Source: Vreelandella olivaria (GTDB lineage Bacteria; Pseudomonadota; Gammaproteobacteria; Pseudomonadales; Halomonadaceae). Taken from it: DNA of 64,000 nt. The notes beneath the pieces are model-generated. The model was given only the letters and a program-made list of their open reading frames with translations. It was not told the DNA's origin and did not search any database. Position 1 is the stretch's first letter; the number at the start of each line of letters is the position of its first letter. A program made the translations under genes and the position numbers. This document shows positions 29,484-38,731 of the stretch, piece by piece. Location of the stretch: positions 121,466 through 185,465 of the forward strand of contig NZ_JALPZO010000134.1 in the NCBI RefSeq assembly GCF_023507745.1. The letters run 5' to 3'.

Positions 29484-30470
29484 TTAACGTAAGTAGCCGG
29501 AGACACGTTCAAGCAACTCTCGCTGGTCGTTGGCGCTGAAAGAACGCTCACTGGCATTGATGGCACTCAAAATGGTTTGGTTACCATCCGATTCCAGGGC
29601 GAGACGAATTGGCTGAGACATACGGCGCACATCCTGGCTGAATACAATTTGCAGCGGATTACGGCCACGCTCGGTTTCTGTCATGTACTCCACCAGGAAC
29701 TCGTAGTTATCCGCAGAGGTATCCAATAAATCACGCTGGCCTTCAACAGTGAAATCCAATGCCAGATAATGATTCAACTCAGCCCAAACACGGTCAATAG
29801 GCTGAGGAATCACCACTTGCCACTCGTCGTCCTGCTGGCGCATTTGCAATGTTTGCTGGCTGGCAAGGCGTTGCGCTGTCCAGGAAGAGGAAGCACTGGC
29901 TGACGCACTGCGTGCATCCAGATACTGCTCTAGTGCATCCAGGCAATTCGACATGGTTTGTCCGCCTTGCTCACAGCGCACCTCACTGCTCCCTGCCCGC
30001 AGGGCGCTTTGCAGGTGCAGCGTGGCTTGAGAGGTAACAATGACCCCCTGGTTGGCACTGCTCTCCTGGATACCCAGCTGACGGCTTTGCGCAAAGGCTT
30101 CAAGCTGTGGCCAAACGGTACCGGTATCTGCAGCCACCACCAGCCAGGCCTGCCCACCTACCTCACGGCGTTCAACATACTCAGGCTCTAAACCACTGCC
30201 AATCGTCAACGACTGAGGTGGCGAGATATCTGCCGCTTCCCTGATGCCAGTGCCCTGCATCGCTACCTGGGGTACAGGCATTACATCACGGTAGCGCTGG
30301 GTGTTACGGGTTTCCGGCAGCACGAGAGGGGGGGCTGGAGCGGCCTCTGTATAGTCCAGATTGCGGTCGTGATAATAACCATCTCGCGCACACCCAGCGA
30401 GCGTGACAGCCGTTGCAAGTGCCAGCGGTATCCATTTCAGCGCACGTTTTTCAAGCACAGAGCTCATCAA
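29484..30470 (-). CDS. bamC: Outer membrane assembly lipoprotein BamC
   Basis: A 328-aa lipoprotein of the BAM complex, which inserts beta-barrel proteins in the outer membrane. A signal sequence with lipobox LAGC (lipidated Cys at residue 27) precedes the BamC unstructured arm with LPETRNTQRYRDVMPVPQ, the part that contacts BamD. Two helix-grip domains follow. The first two codons are both ATG (30470, 30467). It lies between dapA and purC in the usual gammaproteobacterial operon. Confidence 0.95.
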   Translation of the reverse strand: MMSSVLEKRALKWIPLALATAVTLAGCARDGYYHDRNLDYTEAAPAPPLVLPETRNTQRYRDVMPVPQVAMQGTGIREAADISPPQSLTIGSGLEPEYVERREVGGQAWLVVAADTGTVWPQLEAFAQSRQLGIQESSANQGVIVTSQATLHLQSALRAGSSEVRCEQGGQTMSNCLDALEQYLDARSASASASSSWTAQRLASQQTLQMRQQDDEWQVVIPQPIDRVWAELNHYLALDFTVEGQRDLLDTSADNYEFLVEYMTETERGRNPLQIVFSQDVRRMSQPIRLALESDGNQTILSAINASERSFSANDQRELLERVSGYLR

Positions 30471-30546
30471 GCCACCTTAACAGTCAACAAGTCAGTTACC
30501 CGGTGGGCCAAACGCCTACACCGGATAGCAAAGGGTATGCGCCGGA

Positions 30547-31431
30547 TTACTCCTCTACGACGCCCGCCAGCTGCAGTGCTTCACTGACAGTGGCGTGGTA
30601 TTTTTCTGAAAGCCAGGTCAACGGCAGGCGAATGCCTTCGTCCATATAACCCATGCGGTTCAGCGCCCATTTAACAGGAATGGGGTTGGCTTCGATGCCC
30701 AGATTGGTATGTAACGGCATCAGGCGTGTATTGATCTGGTGAGCTTTATCCGCATCCCCGGCAACCGCAGCAGCACATAAATCGTGCATCGCTTTAGGAA
30801 CCACGTTAGCCGTGACGGAGATATCACCATGCCCACCCATCAACATAAAATCGCACGCGGTCGCATCATCACCGGAATAGAGCATAAAACCACTGCCTTT
30901 CAGGCGAGAGATTAGATCTTCTGCGCGCTCAAGGTTCCCGGTGGCATCTTTCAGGCCGATAATATTATCCACTTCGGCTAAGCGTAGAACCGTTTCGTTA
31001 TACAGATCAGAGCAGGTACGCCCTGGAACGTTATACAGGATGACCGGCAGCTTGCTACCTTCAGCAACGGCTTTAAAATGCTGGTAAAGGCCCTCCTGAG
31101 TCGGTTTGTTGTAGTAAGGACAAACTGACAAGCAGTAATCAGCGCCTACTTCACTGGCGTAACGCGCCAGCTCAACCGCTTCAGAGGTGGCATTGGCACC
31201 CGTCCCGGCAATGACCGGAATCCGACCATTCACCTCTTCGACCACACTGCGAATCACATCAAAGTGTTCAGCAAAAGACATGGTGGTAGGTTCTCCCGTG
31301 GTGCCCGCTGCGACGATGGCATCGGTGCCATTGTCGAGGTGGAAGTTCACCAGACGACGAAGCGCCTCCCAGTCGATGTCGCCATTGACTTTCATCGGCG
31401 TCGCCAGGGCGACGATGCTGCCTGTGATCAT
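30547..31431 (-). CDS. dapA: 4-hydroxy-tetrahydrodipicolinate synthase
   Basis: A 294-aa class I aldolase that condenses pyruvate with aspartate semialdehyde in lysine and diaminopimelate synthesis. The TIM-barrel motifs are [23 protein letters not shown], the catalytic tyrosine in ILYNVPGRT and the Schiff-base lysine in [10 protein letters not shown]. The ATG at 31431 has GAGGAA upstream; an in-frame ATG at 31452 lacks this. It heads dapA-bamC-purC. In Pseudomonas gcvR lies just upstream; here a gene-free gap is found instead. Confidence 0.97.
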   Translation of the reverse strand: MITGSIVALATPMKVNGDIDWEALRRLVNFHLDNGTDAIVAAGTTGEPTTMSFAEHFDVIRSVVEEVNGRIPVIAGTGANATSEAVELARYASEVGADYCLSVCPYYNKPTQEGLYQHFKAVAEGSKLPVILYNVPGRTCSDLYNETVLRLAEVDNIIGLKDATGNLERAEDLISRLKGSGFMLYSGDDATACDFMLMGGHGDISVTANVVPKAMHDLCAAAVAGDADKAHQINTRLMPLHTNLGIEANPIPVKWALNRMGYMDEGIRLPLTWLSEKYHATVSEALQLAGVVEE

Positions 31432-31774
31432 CCGTTTGTTCCTCACCTGCAAAGTTTTGAAATCAAGCTATCAACCCTCAACATTGACAACGGCTATTCA
31501 GTCACAATGTCGAACACTGGGTACATTAGAGCGGCGCACCTTGAGGCGATGCAACCAAAGATCAGAGGCCGCCACGCGTTGCCATGAGTAACGTGCTTTT
31601 CGCCCCTAGGGGTTCCACAGAGAGCAAATGGTACTCAGGGGATTCGGGCCTGTACAGCGTAAAGCGCTGTGAGTTTACGCCAGCGCTTGCCCATAGCGCT
31701 ATGAATGGCTTTGACATGCTCCTTCCAGTTGCGTGTAATCAACGGTGAAAGCCAGCCCATACAAGGAGTTTATT
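31432..31774. other. 343-bp divergent region between dapA and bcp
   Basis: No credible gene. It holds the bcp promoter (31711-31739) and probably the dapA promoter; a weak leftward candidate is TTGCAT at 31554-31549 with TCTAAT at 31530-31525, 18-bp spacing. Between about 31657 and 31702 lies a cluster of repeats: GCGTAAA and TTTACGC arms at 31657-31663 and 31674-31680, and three AGCGCT copies at 31663, 31682 and 31695, the last inside ATAGCGCTAT. The gcvR gene expected here from Pseudomonas is absent. Confidence 0.6.
31711..31739 (+). promoter_or_regulatory. Sigma70 promoter for bcp
   Basis: A consensus TTGACA at 31711-31716 and TGTAAT at 31734-31739 are separated by 17 bp. Transcription would begin near 31746, leaving a 29-nt leader with AAGGAG before the bcp ATG at 31775. 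Confidence 0.75.
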
Positions 31775-32251
31775 ATGCCAGTTGAAGTCGGCAAACCCGT
31801 ACCTGATTTTTCCGCCACAGCCACAGGCGATACAACTGTGACGCTATCGGAACTACGGGGTAAACAAGTCGTCATCTATTTCTACCCCAAAGCCAGCACA
31901 CCCGGCTGCACCACAGAAGGTGGTGACTTCCGGGATAACAAAGCACAGTTCGATGCTGCCAATACCGTGATTATCGGCGTTTCCCGGGATAGTCTTCGCG
32001 CCCAGGAAAACTTCAAAGCCAAGCAGGACTTCAACTTCGAACTGATTTCCGATAAAGACGAAAGCGTCTGCCAGCTGTTCGGCGTCATCAAGCTGAAGAA
32101 AATGTATGGCAAAGAGCATCTGGGCGTTGAGCGCAGCACCTTTTTAATTGATCGTGAAGGAAAGCTGGCTCAAGAGTGGCGTGGCGTGAAAGTGCCGGGG
32201 CACGTTGCTGACGTACTGGCAGCCGCAAAGGCCCTGCATACCGGCAGTTGA
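31775..32251 (+). CDS. bcp: Peroxiredoxin of the Bcp/PrxQ family
   Basis: A 158-aa thiol peroxidase. The peroxidatic cysteine is C45 in ASTPGCTTEGGDF. In most Bcp proteins a resolving cysteine follows five residues later; here that position is G50. C99 in DESVCQLFGV is the only other cysteine. The enzyme may work as a 1-Cys form or use C99 or an outside thiol. The ATG at 31775 has an AAGGAG site and its own consensus promoter. It converges on the PerM-like gene. A role in peroxide detoxification is known for the family. Confidence 0.94.
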   Translation: MPVEVGKPVPDFSATATGDTTVTLSELRGKQVVIYFYPKASTPGCTTEGGDFRDNKAQFDAANTVIIGVSRDSLRAQENFKAKQDFNFELISDKDESVCQLFGVIKLKKMYGKEHLGVERSTFLIDREGKLAQEWRGVKVPGHVADVLAAAKALHTGS

Positions 32252-32267
32252 GCTGGCCTGGCAACCG

Positions 32268-32295
32268 CGCGTCGGCATACGATCATGCCGACGCG
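32268..32295. terminator. Bidirectional hairpin between bcp and the PerM-like gene
   Basis: CGCGTCGGCAT (32268-32278) pairs perfectly over 11 bp with 32285-32295 around a 6-nt loop. It lies between converging genes. Neither side has a T-run. Confidence 0.55.
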
Positions 32296-32332
32296 ACGCA
32301 TAAAGGGAAGGAAGCCTTGCCGGAACTACCGC

Positions 32333-33421
32333 CTACTCCCGCTCAATAATCTGCACACTTTCCGGCTCGTCTCCTCTGGGCCAGGCATATACCAGTGCTT
32401 TTAGCAGCGTCGCTAACGGTATCGCGAAAAAGACCCCCCAAAAGCCCCATATACCACCAAAAAACAGCACGGCGACAATAATGGATACCGGATGAATATT
32501 GTTGGTTTCCGAAAACAGTACTGGCGCCAGTACGTTGCCATCCAGAGCCTGGATCACACCATAGGCAATCAACACATAAACAAACTGCTCACTGATACCA
32601 AAATGGAACCCGGCTACCGCCGCAACTGGGATCGTGGCCACTGTCGCACCGATATAGGGAACCAGCACTGAAAACCCGACCAGTACGGCCAATAGCGCTG
32701 TATAGGGCAAACCGAAAAACGCAAAGGTGAAGAACGAAACGGTCGCCACGATGACAATTTCAATCGCCTTGCCGCGAATATAGTTGGCAATCTGGCGATC
32801 CATCTCTTTCCAGATACGTGTCAGCAACGTGCGCTTTTGAGGCAAAAGTGACAGTGAAAAGCCAACCAGAGCCTGGCGATCCTTCAGCATAAAAAACACC
32901 AGGATGGGCACCAGCACCAGATAAATAATCAACGACATCACATTACCCAGTGAGGCTAATGAGAGCGTTAAGGCACGCTGTCCCAACTGACTGATTTCAC
33001 GACCAGCAACACCAATCCAGCTCTGCATTTGGTCAGGAGTAATCAAGTTCGGATAGCGCGCCTGCAGCTCATCCAACAATCCTTGGCCGCTGGCAAACAT
33101 GCGCGGTGTTTCCTGCACCAGTCCTACCAACTGATTCCATATCAGCGGCATCAGAATAAATGCCAGGGTGAGCAGTACACCAACAAAGGCCATAAATACG
33201 ATAATAACGGCCAATAGATGTGGTACGCCACGCCGGGTTAAGGCGCTCACCACTCCCTGTAGCAAAAATGCCAGAACCAACGCAGTAAAAAACGGCGCCA
33301 GCATACGGCCAAACCAGATAATGGCCGCAAATCCTGCGACCAGTACCAGTAATAGAATTAACGCCTCTTCGTCTGAAAAGTAGCGTTCAATCCAACTTTT
33401 CAGGATGGTGCGCATGGTCAT
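32333..33421 (-). CDS. AI-2E (PerM-like) family membrane protein
   Basis: A 362-aa polytopic protein of the AI-2E/PerM family with about eight hydrophobic segments. The family pattern is visible in the soluble loop after the third helix, in LVPILVFFMLKDR, and in the C-terminal FSVLVPYIGATVATIPVA segment. Members have been proposed to export small molecules or act as Na+/H+ antiporters; the substrate is unknown here. It overlaps the tusA-like gene as ATGA (33418-33421) and so is translationally coupled to it. The same pair occurs in Pseudomonas. Confidence 0.88.
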   Translation of the reverse strand: MTMRTILKSWIERYFSDEEALILLLVLVAGFAAIIWFGRMLAPFFTALVLAFLLQGVVSALTRRGVPHLLAVIIVFMAFVGVLLTLAFILMPLIWNQLVGLVQETPRMFASGQGLLDELQARYPNLITPDQMQSWIGVAGREISQLGQRALTLSLASLGNVMSLIIYLVLVPILVFFMLKDRQALVGFSLSLLPQKRTLLTRIWKEMDRQIANYIRGKAIEIVIVATVSFFTFAFFGLPYTALLAVLVGFSVLVPYIGATVATIPVAAVAGFHFGISEQFVYVLIAYGVIQALDGNVLAPVLFSETNNIHPVSIIVAVLFFGGIWGFWGVFFAIPLATLLKALVYAWPRGDEPESVQIIERE

Positions 33422-33699
33422 AAGTGTGAGTTCCCTGCTTTACGAATCCAATAAAAGTAAACAGCGTCGCGCTGCTCACGCTTTTCCAGAACATGGGTGC
33501 TTTGCTCAGTAAAGGATTCCATATCCCGCCAGGAGCCCACATCCGTTGCTCTAACTTCTAACAGCTGCCCTGGCGCCAGCCCAGCCAGCGACTGCTTTGC
33601 CTTTAACAATGGCAACGGACAGGGCAACCCACATGCATCAAGCACCATATCCGGCGCTTGCCCATCGGTTGTTGACTCACTCTTTGTTTGCTCAGACAT
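33418..33699 (-). CDS. TusA-family sulfurtransferase-like protein
   Basis: A 93-aa protein with the SirA/TusA fold. The signature CGLPCPLPLLKAK carries the family CPxP motif with its reactive cysteine. The remaining domain (GQLLEVRATDVGSWRDMESF) is typical. TusA proteins carry persulfide sulfur; the Pseudomonas gene at the same position affects molybdenum-cofactor-dependent nitrate reduction. This one is likely its orthologue rather than canonical TusA, from neighbourhood. The ATG at 33699 has AGAGG upstream; 33714 is an in-frame alternative. Confidence 0.88.
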   Translation of the reverse strand: MSEQTKSESTTDGQAPDMVLDACGLPCPLPLLKAKQSLAGLAPGQLLEVRATDVGSWRDMESFTEQSTHVLEKREQRDAVYFYWIRKAGNSHL

Positions 33700-33855
33700 A
33701 GTCCCTCTCTTCAAAATGTCAGCAACAACTCAGCATTGTTACATAAACTGATTTCTTAGCGATGGTGATATAGCATTCGATTTAACGGCACTTACCCGCA
33801 TGAATCAATGTCACACCACTGACTTACGCGCTTTATCATCATTAATGAGGATGCT

Positions 33856-35316
33856 ATGCCGCACCTTCGCATCGTTTATCCACGCTGGGCCTGTGCGCTT
33901 GTATTTGCGCTTGGCACACTCGCTTACAGCCCCACTGGGCATACCTTTGATGATTACCAATTACCCAGCCTGGGCGGAGCCTCCACAGCGGTAAGTAGTG
34001 AGGAGTATCGTCTGGGGCGTGCCTGGCTGCGCCAGTTCCGGGCTCATGCCCCTCAGTGGCAGGACCCCATTGTCAGTGATTACCTGGATGGCCTGATTGC
34101 CCGTCTGGCCCCTCATAGCCAGCTTGGCAGGCTTCAGGCCACCATCGTCATGGTGGATAACCGTTCGCTCAATGCTTTTGCAGTTCCCGGCGGCGTCGTG
34201 GGTATCAATTCGGGATTATTTGCCTTCGCTGATGATGAAGGCGCCTTTGTTTCTGTGTTGGCCCACGAATTGGGCCACCTTTCACAACGCCACTACGCCA
34301 GAAGGACAGCCCGGGCAGAACAAACCCAGATTCCCGCCATGGCTGCCATGCTCGCAGGTATGTTGATTGCCGCCAGCGGTGGTGGAGATGCAGGCATTGC
34401 AACCGCAATGGGTTCCCAGGCTGCACTGATTCAGGACCAACTCACCTACTCGCGGCGCTTTGAGCAGGAGGCCGACCGAATTGGGCTTCAGGCGATGGCG
34501 AATGCAGGCTACGACCCCGAGGCAATGGTGCGTATGTTTAGCGCCATGCAACGTATGGCCCGCTTACAGGGCGGCAACCCGCCGGAGTTTCTGCTCACTC
34601 ACCCGGTCTCTGACAGCCGCCTGAGCGATGCCCAGGCCCGCGCCTCGCAGCTCAATGTAGCGGATGCGTATACCAGCAATACCTTATACGACATGATGCG
34701 CGCCCGGGCCCTGCTAAGCATTAACCGCAACTCGCCCCAGCAGGCAGCCTCTCGCCTGGCCCAAGATAATGCAGAGGAATCTGCACAGCGCTACCTGGAC
34801 GCACTGATCGCTGCCCATAATGGCCAGACTGATCAGGCACTACAGACCATCGACCAGCTAGCCCAGGAACTGCCTGACTACAGTATGCTGCCTACCTCAG
34901 CTGCCAGCATTGCGCTTGATGCACAACGTTATGACGATGCCATTGCCCGCAGTCAGCGTTTGCTGCGCCTGGTGCCTAACTACCTGCCCGCCCAGTTGGT
35001 ATTAGCCGAAGCACAGCTACAGCGTGACCCTGCAGCCGCCTTTAACCTGCTGCGCGACATTACATCGCAGCATACAGAGAACCCACAGGGATTTAGCCTG
35101 CTGGCAGAGGCGGCGGGGCGCAGCGGTCATAACGGCTGGGGCCATCTGGCGCGTGCAGAGCATTTACAGCTAACGGGCAGAGTGGATCGAGGCATCCAGC
35201 AACTCAGCATTGCTAGAGATGCGGCCCGACATGAGAACGACCAGCAGTTAATCGCCCGTATTGAGCAGCGACGTGATGACTTTCTTGAATATCGCGCAAC
35301 GCTGGAGAAATTTTGA
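33856..35316 (+). CDS. bepA: Periplasmic M48 metalloprotease/chaperone BepA-like
   Basis: A 486-aa exported protein. An N-terminal signal peptide (hydrophobic segment about 12-28) is followed by an M48 protease domain with HELGH at 137-141 and the downstream EQEADRIG glutamate ligand, and then by a C-terminal TPR region with several alanine-rich helical repeats. In E. coli BepA works with the BAM complex on misfolded outer-membrane proteins such as LptD. The family layout is complete. It converges on nadA. The start at 33856 follows GAGG. Confidence 0.92.
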   Translation: MPHLRIVYPRWACALVFALGTLAYSPTGHTFDDYQLPSLGGASTAVSSEEYRLGRAWLRQFRAHAPQWQDPIVSDYLDGLIARLAPHSQLGRLQATIVMVDNRSLNAFAVPGGVVGINSGLFAFADDEGAFVSVLAHELGHLSQRHYARRTARAEQTQIPAMAAMLAGMLIAASGGGDAGIATAMGSQAALIQDQLTYSRRFEQEADRIGLQAMANAGYDPEAMVRMFSAMQRMARLQGGNPPEFLLTHPVSDSRLSDAQARASQLNVADAYTSNTLYDMMRARALLSINRNSPQQAASRLAQDNAEESAQRYLDALIAAHNGQTDQALQTIDQLAQELPDYSMLPTSAASIALDAQRYDDAIARSQRLLRLVPNYLPAQLVLAEAQLQRDPAAAFNLLRDITSQHTENPQGFSLLAEAAGRSGHNGWGHLARAEHLQLTGRVDRGIQQLSIARDAARHENDQQLIARIEQRRDDFLEYRATLEKF

Positions 35317-35341
35317 CCGGGAGCGCGCGCGTTTATACGCC

Positions 35342-35372
35342 ATGCCCCGAGCGGCCGTTCCGCTTGGGGCAT
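35342..35372. terminator. Bidirectional hairpin between bepA and nadA
   Basis: Arms 35342-35354 and 35360-35372 form a 13-bp stem with one G-T pair and a 5-nt loop between converging genes. No strong T-run follows on either side. Confidence 0.6.
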
Positions 35373-35392
35373 AATGACAGAGAGGTATATTA

Positions 35393-36421
35393 TCAAACAT
35401 TAAAGTTCAGCATTCTCTCTAATGGCTTTAGCGCCTGTTGACGCAATGAGGCATCCACAAAAACCTCGCCACTTCCATGGCGCAACGCCCCGGCCAAATT
35501 GTCCAGCGCGTTCATGGCCATCCATGGGCAGTGAGCACAGCTGCGACAAGTAGCACCATTACCGGCAGTAGGGGCTTCAAAAAGCGTTTTGCCGGGTACT
35601 GCCTGCTGCATCTTGAAGAAGATGCCGCGGTCAGTCGCCACAATCAGCTGCTCGTTAGGCAACGCTTGTGCGGCTTTGATCAGCTGAGAAGTCGAGCCAG
35701 CCACATCTGCAAGCTGAACGACGGCCTCAGGCGACTCGGGATGCACCAGCACCGCTGCATCAGGATAAAGCTGCTTTAGGTCTTCAATGCCTTTTGCCTT
35801 GAACTCCTCATGGACGATGCAGGCACCATCCCACATCAGCATATCAGCGCCGGTCCGCTTCTGAATATAGCCCCCCAGATGCTTATCGGGTGCCCACAGT
35901 ATCTTTTCACCCTTGGCCTGCAGGTGCTCAATCACATCGACAGCGATGGATGAGGTGACCACCCAGTCGGCTCTGGCTTTTACCGCAGCGGAGGTGTTGG
36001 CATAGACCACCACGGTGCGATCCGGGTGCGCATCACAAAAAGCGCTAAACGTATCGGCGGGGCAGCCGACATCCAGCGAACAGGTCGCTTCAAGGGTGGG
36101 CATTAACACCCGCTTTTCTGGTGAGAGAATTTTTGCGGTTTCCCCCATGAAGCGAACGCCTGCAACCACCAGTGTGGTGGCCTCATGGCGGGCACCAAAA
36201 CGTGCCATTTCAAGCGAGTCCGCCACACATCCACCGGTCTCTTCCGCCAGTTGCTGGATGGCATCATCAGTATAGTAATGCGCTACCAGCACGGCATTGC
36301 GAGCCTTCAGAAGCTGCTTTATTTCAGCAACTCGAGCTTCCTCTTCCGCCGGAATACGGGTGGGGCAATACGGGTTGGGGAGCGGAGCATCAAGCTCCAC
36401 CTGGGAAGTCATCATAGTCAT
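35393..36421 (-). CDS. nadA: Quinolinate synthase A
   Basis: About 342 aa. A 4Fe-4S enzyme that condenses iminoaspartate and dihydroxyacetone phosphate to quinolinate. Cluster cysteines lie in [12 protein letters not shown], in [11 protein letters not shown] and in [28 protein letters not shown] and [13 protein letters not shown] are substrate-binding signatures. The start is unsure: ATG 36421 (used), ATG 36415 and 36412, and GTG 36433 are all in frame and none has a clear ribosome site. Divergence from the tRNA genes leaves about 300 bp of leader with no other gene visible. Confidence 0.95.
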   Translation of the reverse strand: MTMMTSQVELDAPLPNPYCPTRIPAEEEARVAEIKQLLKARNAVLVAHYYTDDAIQQLAEETGGCVADSLEMARFGARHEATTLVVAGVRFMGETAKILSPEKRVLMPTLEATCSLDVGCPADTFSAFCDAHPDRTVVVYANTSAAVKARADWVVTSSIAVDVIEHLQAKGEKILWAPDKHLGGYIQKRTGADMLMWDGACIVHEEFKAKGIEDLKQLYPDAAVLVHPESPEAVVQLADVAGSTSQLIKAAQALPNEQLIVATDRGIFFKMQQAVPGKTLFEAPTAGNGATCRSCAHCPWMAMNALDNLAGALRHGSGEVFVDASLRQQALKPLERMLNFNV

Positions 36422-36681
36422 CGTGTCTACCACTGTGACAAACAGGGAATCCCCCTGTTAAACATCCGTCACGGTATATGCACTCCACACATACCGCTCT
36501 CAATGCGACGGCCTCTGCGTCTCTCGCGGTGGCACGCCGCTCTGGCCTCAGCACGGCCAGCACTACCAGCGCATTCATTGCCAGTAGCCATTCAGATTAT
36601 TGTGATGGCAAATTGTGGTTGGCTGCAAGCACTATGTTGGCTGCCTGATACAAAACCGCTACATAACGACACAACAACAAA

Positions 36682-36711
36682 ACGCCCTTGGCAGCAAGCT
36701 GCCAAGGGCGT
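36682..36711 (-). terminator. Rho-independent terminator of the tRNA-Lys unit
   Basis: ACGCCCTTGGCAG (36682-36694) pairs perfectly with 36699-36711. Reading leftward, the stem is followed directly by TTTTGTTGTTG. It stands 6 nt after the CCA end of the second tRNA gene. Confidence 0.88.
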
Positions 36712-36717
36712 CGAATT

Positions 36718-36793
36718 TGGTGGGTCGTGTAGGATTCGAACCTACGACCAATTGATTAAAAGTCAACTGCTCTACCAACTGAGCTAACGACCC
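36718..36793 (-). tRNA. tRNA-Lys (anticodon TTT)
   Basis: A 76-nt cloverleaf on the reverse strand with encoded CCA. The acceptor arms GGGTCGT and ACGACCC pair fully. The D arm holds TAGCTCAGTTGGTAGAGC, the anticodon loop is CTTTTAA, and the T loop is GGTTCGAATCC. It is identical to the copy at 36867-36942 and lies 73 bp downstream of it, sharing one promoter and one terminator. Confidence 0.97.
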
Positions 36794-36866
36794 AAATACT
36801 GCTGAGCGATTAGTAACGACTAATGCTATTAGACTGATAAGCCACGCGTGTAAGTGGCTGTTCGGA

Positions 36867-36942
36867 TGGTGGGTCGTGTAGGATTCGAACCTACGACCAA
36901 TTGATTAAAAGTCAACTGCTCTACCAACTGAGCTAACGACCC
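36867..36942 (-). tRNA. tRNA-Lys (anticodon TTT), first copy of tandem pair
   Basis: A 76-nt gene on the reverse strand, identical to the second copy at 36718-36793 and also encoding CCA. The spacer between the two contains a small GCCAC/GTGGC hairpin (36841-36858) that could guide processing. The pair makes up the only RNA genes visible in this window. Confidence 0.97.
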
Positions 36943-36958
36943 CCTCGAACGGATGCAT

Positions 36959-36987
36959 ATAGTACGGATACACCCACTCAATGGCAA
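36959..36987 (-). promoter_or_regulatory. Promoter of the tRNA-Lys operon
   Basis: Reading leftward, TTGCCA (36987-36982) and TACTAT (36964-36959) are 17 bp apart. The -10 box ends 16 bp before the mature 5' end of the tRNA, as expected for a short trailer-processed transcript. Confidence 0.8.
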
Positions 36988-37035
36988 GCTTTTTTTACCT
37001 TTTCGTCTACAGGAAACCGACTCAACAGCACATGG

Positions 37036-37905
37036 TTAGCGCCGCTTGGGTTTGCGCATGGCCTGTACCGGACGGCGTTTGTGCTTGTCACGACTCCAGC
37101 GATTTTTCTCATCCGGAGTCAGCTCTGGCACTTTGCGGGTTTCCAAATTTGCCAGCGTAGCCAAGTCATCCACTTCATCCTGGGAAAGCTCTACCCATTC
37201 ACCAGCTTTGGCACGTTTGTCCAGAAAGATATTGCCGTAACGAACCCGCTTCAGACGGCTAACGGTCAACCCCTGGGACTCCCATAGACGCCGGACCTCC
37301 CGGTTGCGGCCTTCTAAAATCACCACATGAAACCAGGTATTGATCCCTTCACCACCGAACTCCTGCACATCGGTAAAGCGTGCGGGGCCATCTTCCAGCA
37401 TCACACCATCCACCATGGCCACAATATGTTCACGCTTGACTTCACCCATCACCCGTACTGCGTATTCACGCTCTACCTGGGTGGAGGGGTGCATTAGGCG
37501 GTTGGCAAGTTCACCATCGGTGGTAAACAGCAGCAGGCCGCTGGTGTTAATATCCAAACGGCCAATGGCAATCCAACGCTCGCCCTTCAACCGCGGCAGC
37601 CGTTCAAATACGGTGCGCCGGCCTTCAGGATCTTTACGGGTACATAACTCGCCTTCAGGCTTGTTGTACATAATCACTCGGCGCGGCACTTCATTTTCAG
37701 GCCGCAATGAAACCGGGCGATCATCGAAACTTACCTTATCCCGGGCTTCGACCCGGTCACCCAGCTTGGCTAGCTGGTTATTCACCTTGACCCGTCCATC
37801 TGCAATGGCGGTTTCCATCTCCCGGCGAGAGCCAAGCCCTGCACGGGCCAGCACTTTTTGCAGTTTTTCGCTGGTAGGGGAAGGCGTAGTGTTATTCTGA
37901 CTCAT
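37036..37905 (-). CDS. rluB: 23S rRNA pseudouridine(2605) synthase RluB
   Basis: A 289-aa RsuA-family pseudouridine synthase. An S4 RNA-binding domain ([21 protein letters not shown]) is followed by the catalytic domain with the aspartate in [17 protein letters not shown], and then by [25 protein letters not shown] basic C-terminal tail ([16 protein letters not shown]) suits rRNA binding. Its 5' end overlaps scpB by 14 bp. The scpA-scpB-rluB order is widespread. Confidence 0.94.
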   Translation of the reverse strand: MSQNNTTPSPTSEKLQKVLARAGLGSRREMETAIADGRVKVNNQLAKLGDRVEARDKVSFDDRPVSLRPENEVPRRVIMYNKPEGELCTRKDPEGRRTVFERLPRLKGERWIAIGRLDINTSGLLLFTTDGELANRLMHPSTQVEREYAVRVMGEVKREHIVAMVDGVMLEDGPARFTDVQEFGGEGINTWFHVVILEGRNREVRRLWESQGLTVSRLKRVRYGNIFLDKRAKAGEWVELSQDEVDDLATLANLETRKVPELTPDEKNRWSRDKHKRRPVQAMRKPKRR

Positions 37906-38731
37906 GGTCGTCTGACCTCACATCGTTGGTCTGCGTGCGCGTGCCGTCGTCGTCAGAGCGCTGCGCACGTGCCGCCAAGCGCGCCTCCAAATCGGCAAAA
38001 CTAAGCGGCTGGGTTAACGCCGTCCCGGCGTGGTTGTCGGCTATCTCAGCCGTGGTTATCTCTTTTCCCTGGGGTGGCGCATCCTGCATGGTTTCTTGCG
38101 TTTCGTCCAGTGCTTGTTGAGGCTTGTCCTGCTGCTCAGCTTCAGCGGGGTCAACCATGTCAGGTGCCACCTCTGAAAGCCGGGCATCCTCCTCTATTTG
38201 CTCTTCCCAACTGGCCAGTTCATACATGGGTGGCAAGGCATCCAGGGTTTGAAGTCCAAAGTCATCCAAAAAGCTACGAGTGGTCGCATACACGGCTGGT
38301 CGACCCGGTACATCCCGGTGCCCCACGATACGAATCCAGCCCCGCTCCATCAATGTGCGCATAATGGAGCTACTGACGCTGACACCACGCACCTCTTCAA
38401 TATCACCCCGTGTAACAGGCTGGCGATAGGCGATCAGCGCCAGCGTTTCCAGCAGTGCACGGGAGTAACGCTGAGGCCGTTCATCCCATAAGCGCGACAC
38501 CCACTGAGCCAGGCGCGGACGAATGCGTAGTTGAAAGCCAGAGGCCGTTTCCACCAGCTCCAAGGCACCCCCTTCATGCCGCTGGGCCAGCCGCGACAAG
38601 GTATCACGCAACTCTTTTCTGGCGGGGCACTCGCCCTCTAGAAACAGTGTTTCAAGACGCTCCAGCGGTAGTGGTTCACCTGCAGCCAGCAGCGCTGCTT
38701 CAATGATATCGTCTAACGTGGTGTCTCTCAC
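37892..38731 (-). CDS. scpB: Segregation and condensation protein ScpB
   Basis: A 279-aa subunit of the SMC-ScpAB chromosome condensation complex, or a MukEF-like relative. Two winged-helix domains occupy about 1-185 and contain [28 protein letters not shown] and [18 protein letters not shown]. About 90 further residues form an acidic, glutamine-rich tail of low complexity not seen in minimal ScpB. The gene overlaps scpA as ATGA (38728-38731) and rluB by 14 bp, so the three are coupled. Confidence 0.93.
   Translation of the reverse strand: MRDTTLDDIIEAALLAAGEPLPLERLETLFLEGECPARKELRDTLSRLAQRHEGGALELVETASGFQLRIRPRLAQWVSRLWDERPQRYSRALLETLALIAYRQPVTRGDIEEVRGVSVSSSIMRTLMERGWIRIVGHRDVPGRPAVYATTRSFLDDFGLQTLDALPPMYELASWEEQIEEDARLSEVAPDMVDPAEAEQQDKPQQALDETQETMQDAPPQGKEITTAEIADNHAGTALTQPLSFADLEARLAARAQRSDDDGTRTQTNDVRSDDHESE

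Noticed and set aside
36700..36950. Duplicated 76-bp sequence as a mobile-element or attachment repeat
   Set aside because: Both copies fold as complete tRNA-Lys genes, and no integrase or foreign cargo is nearby.
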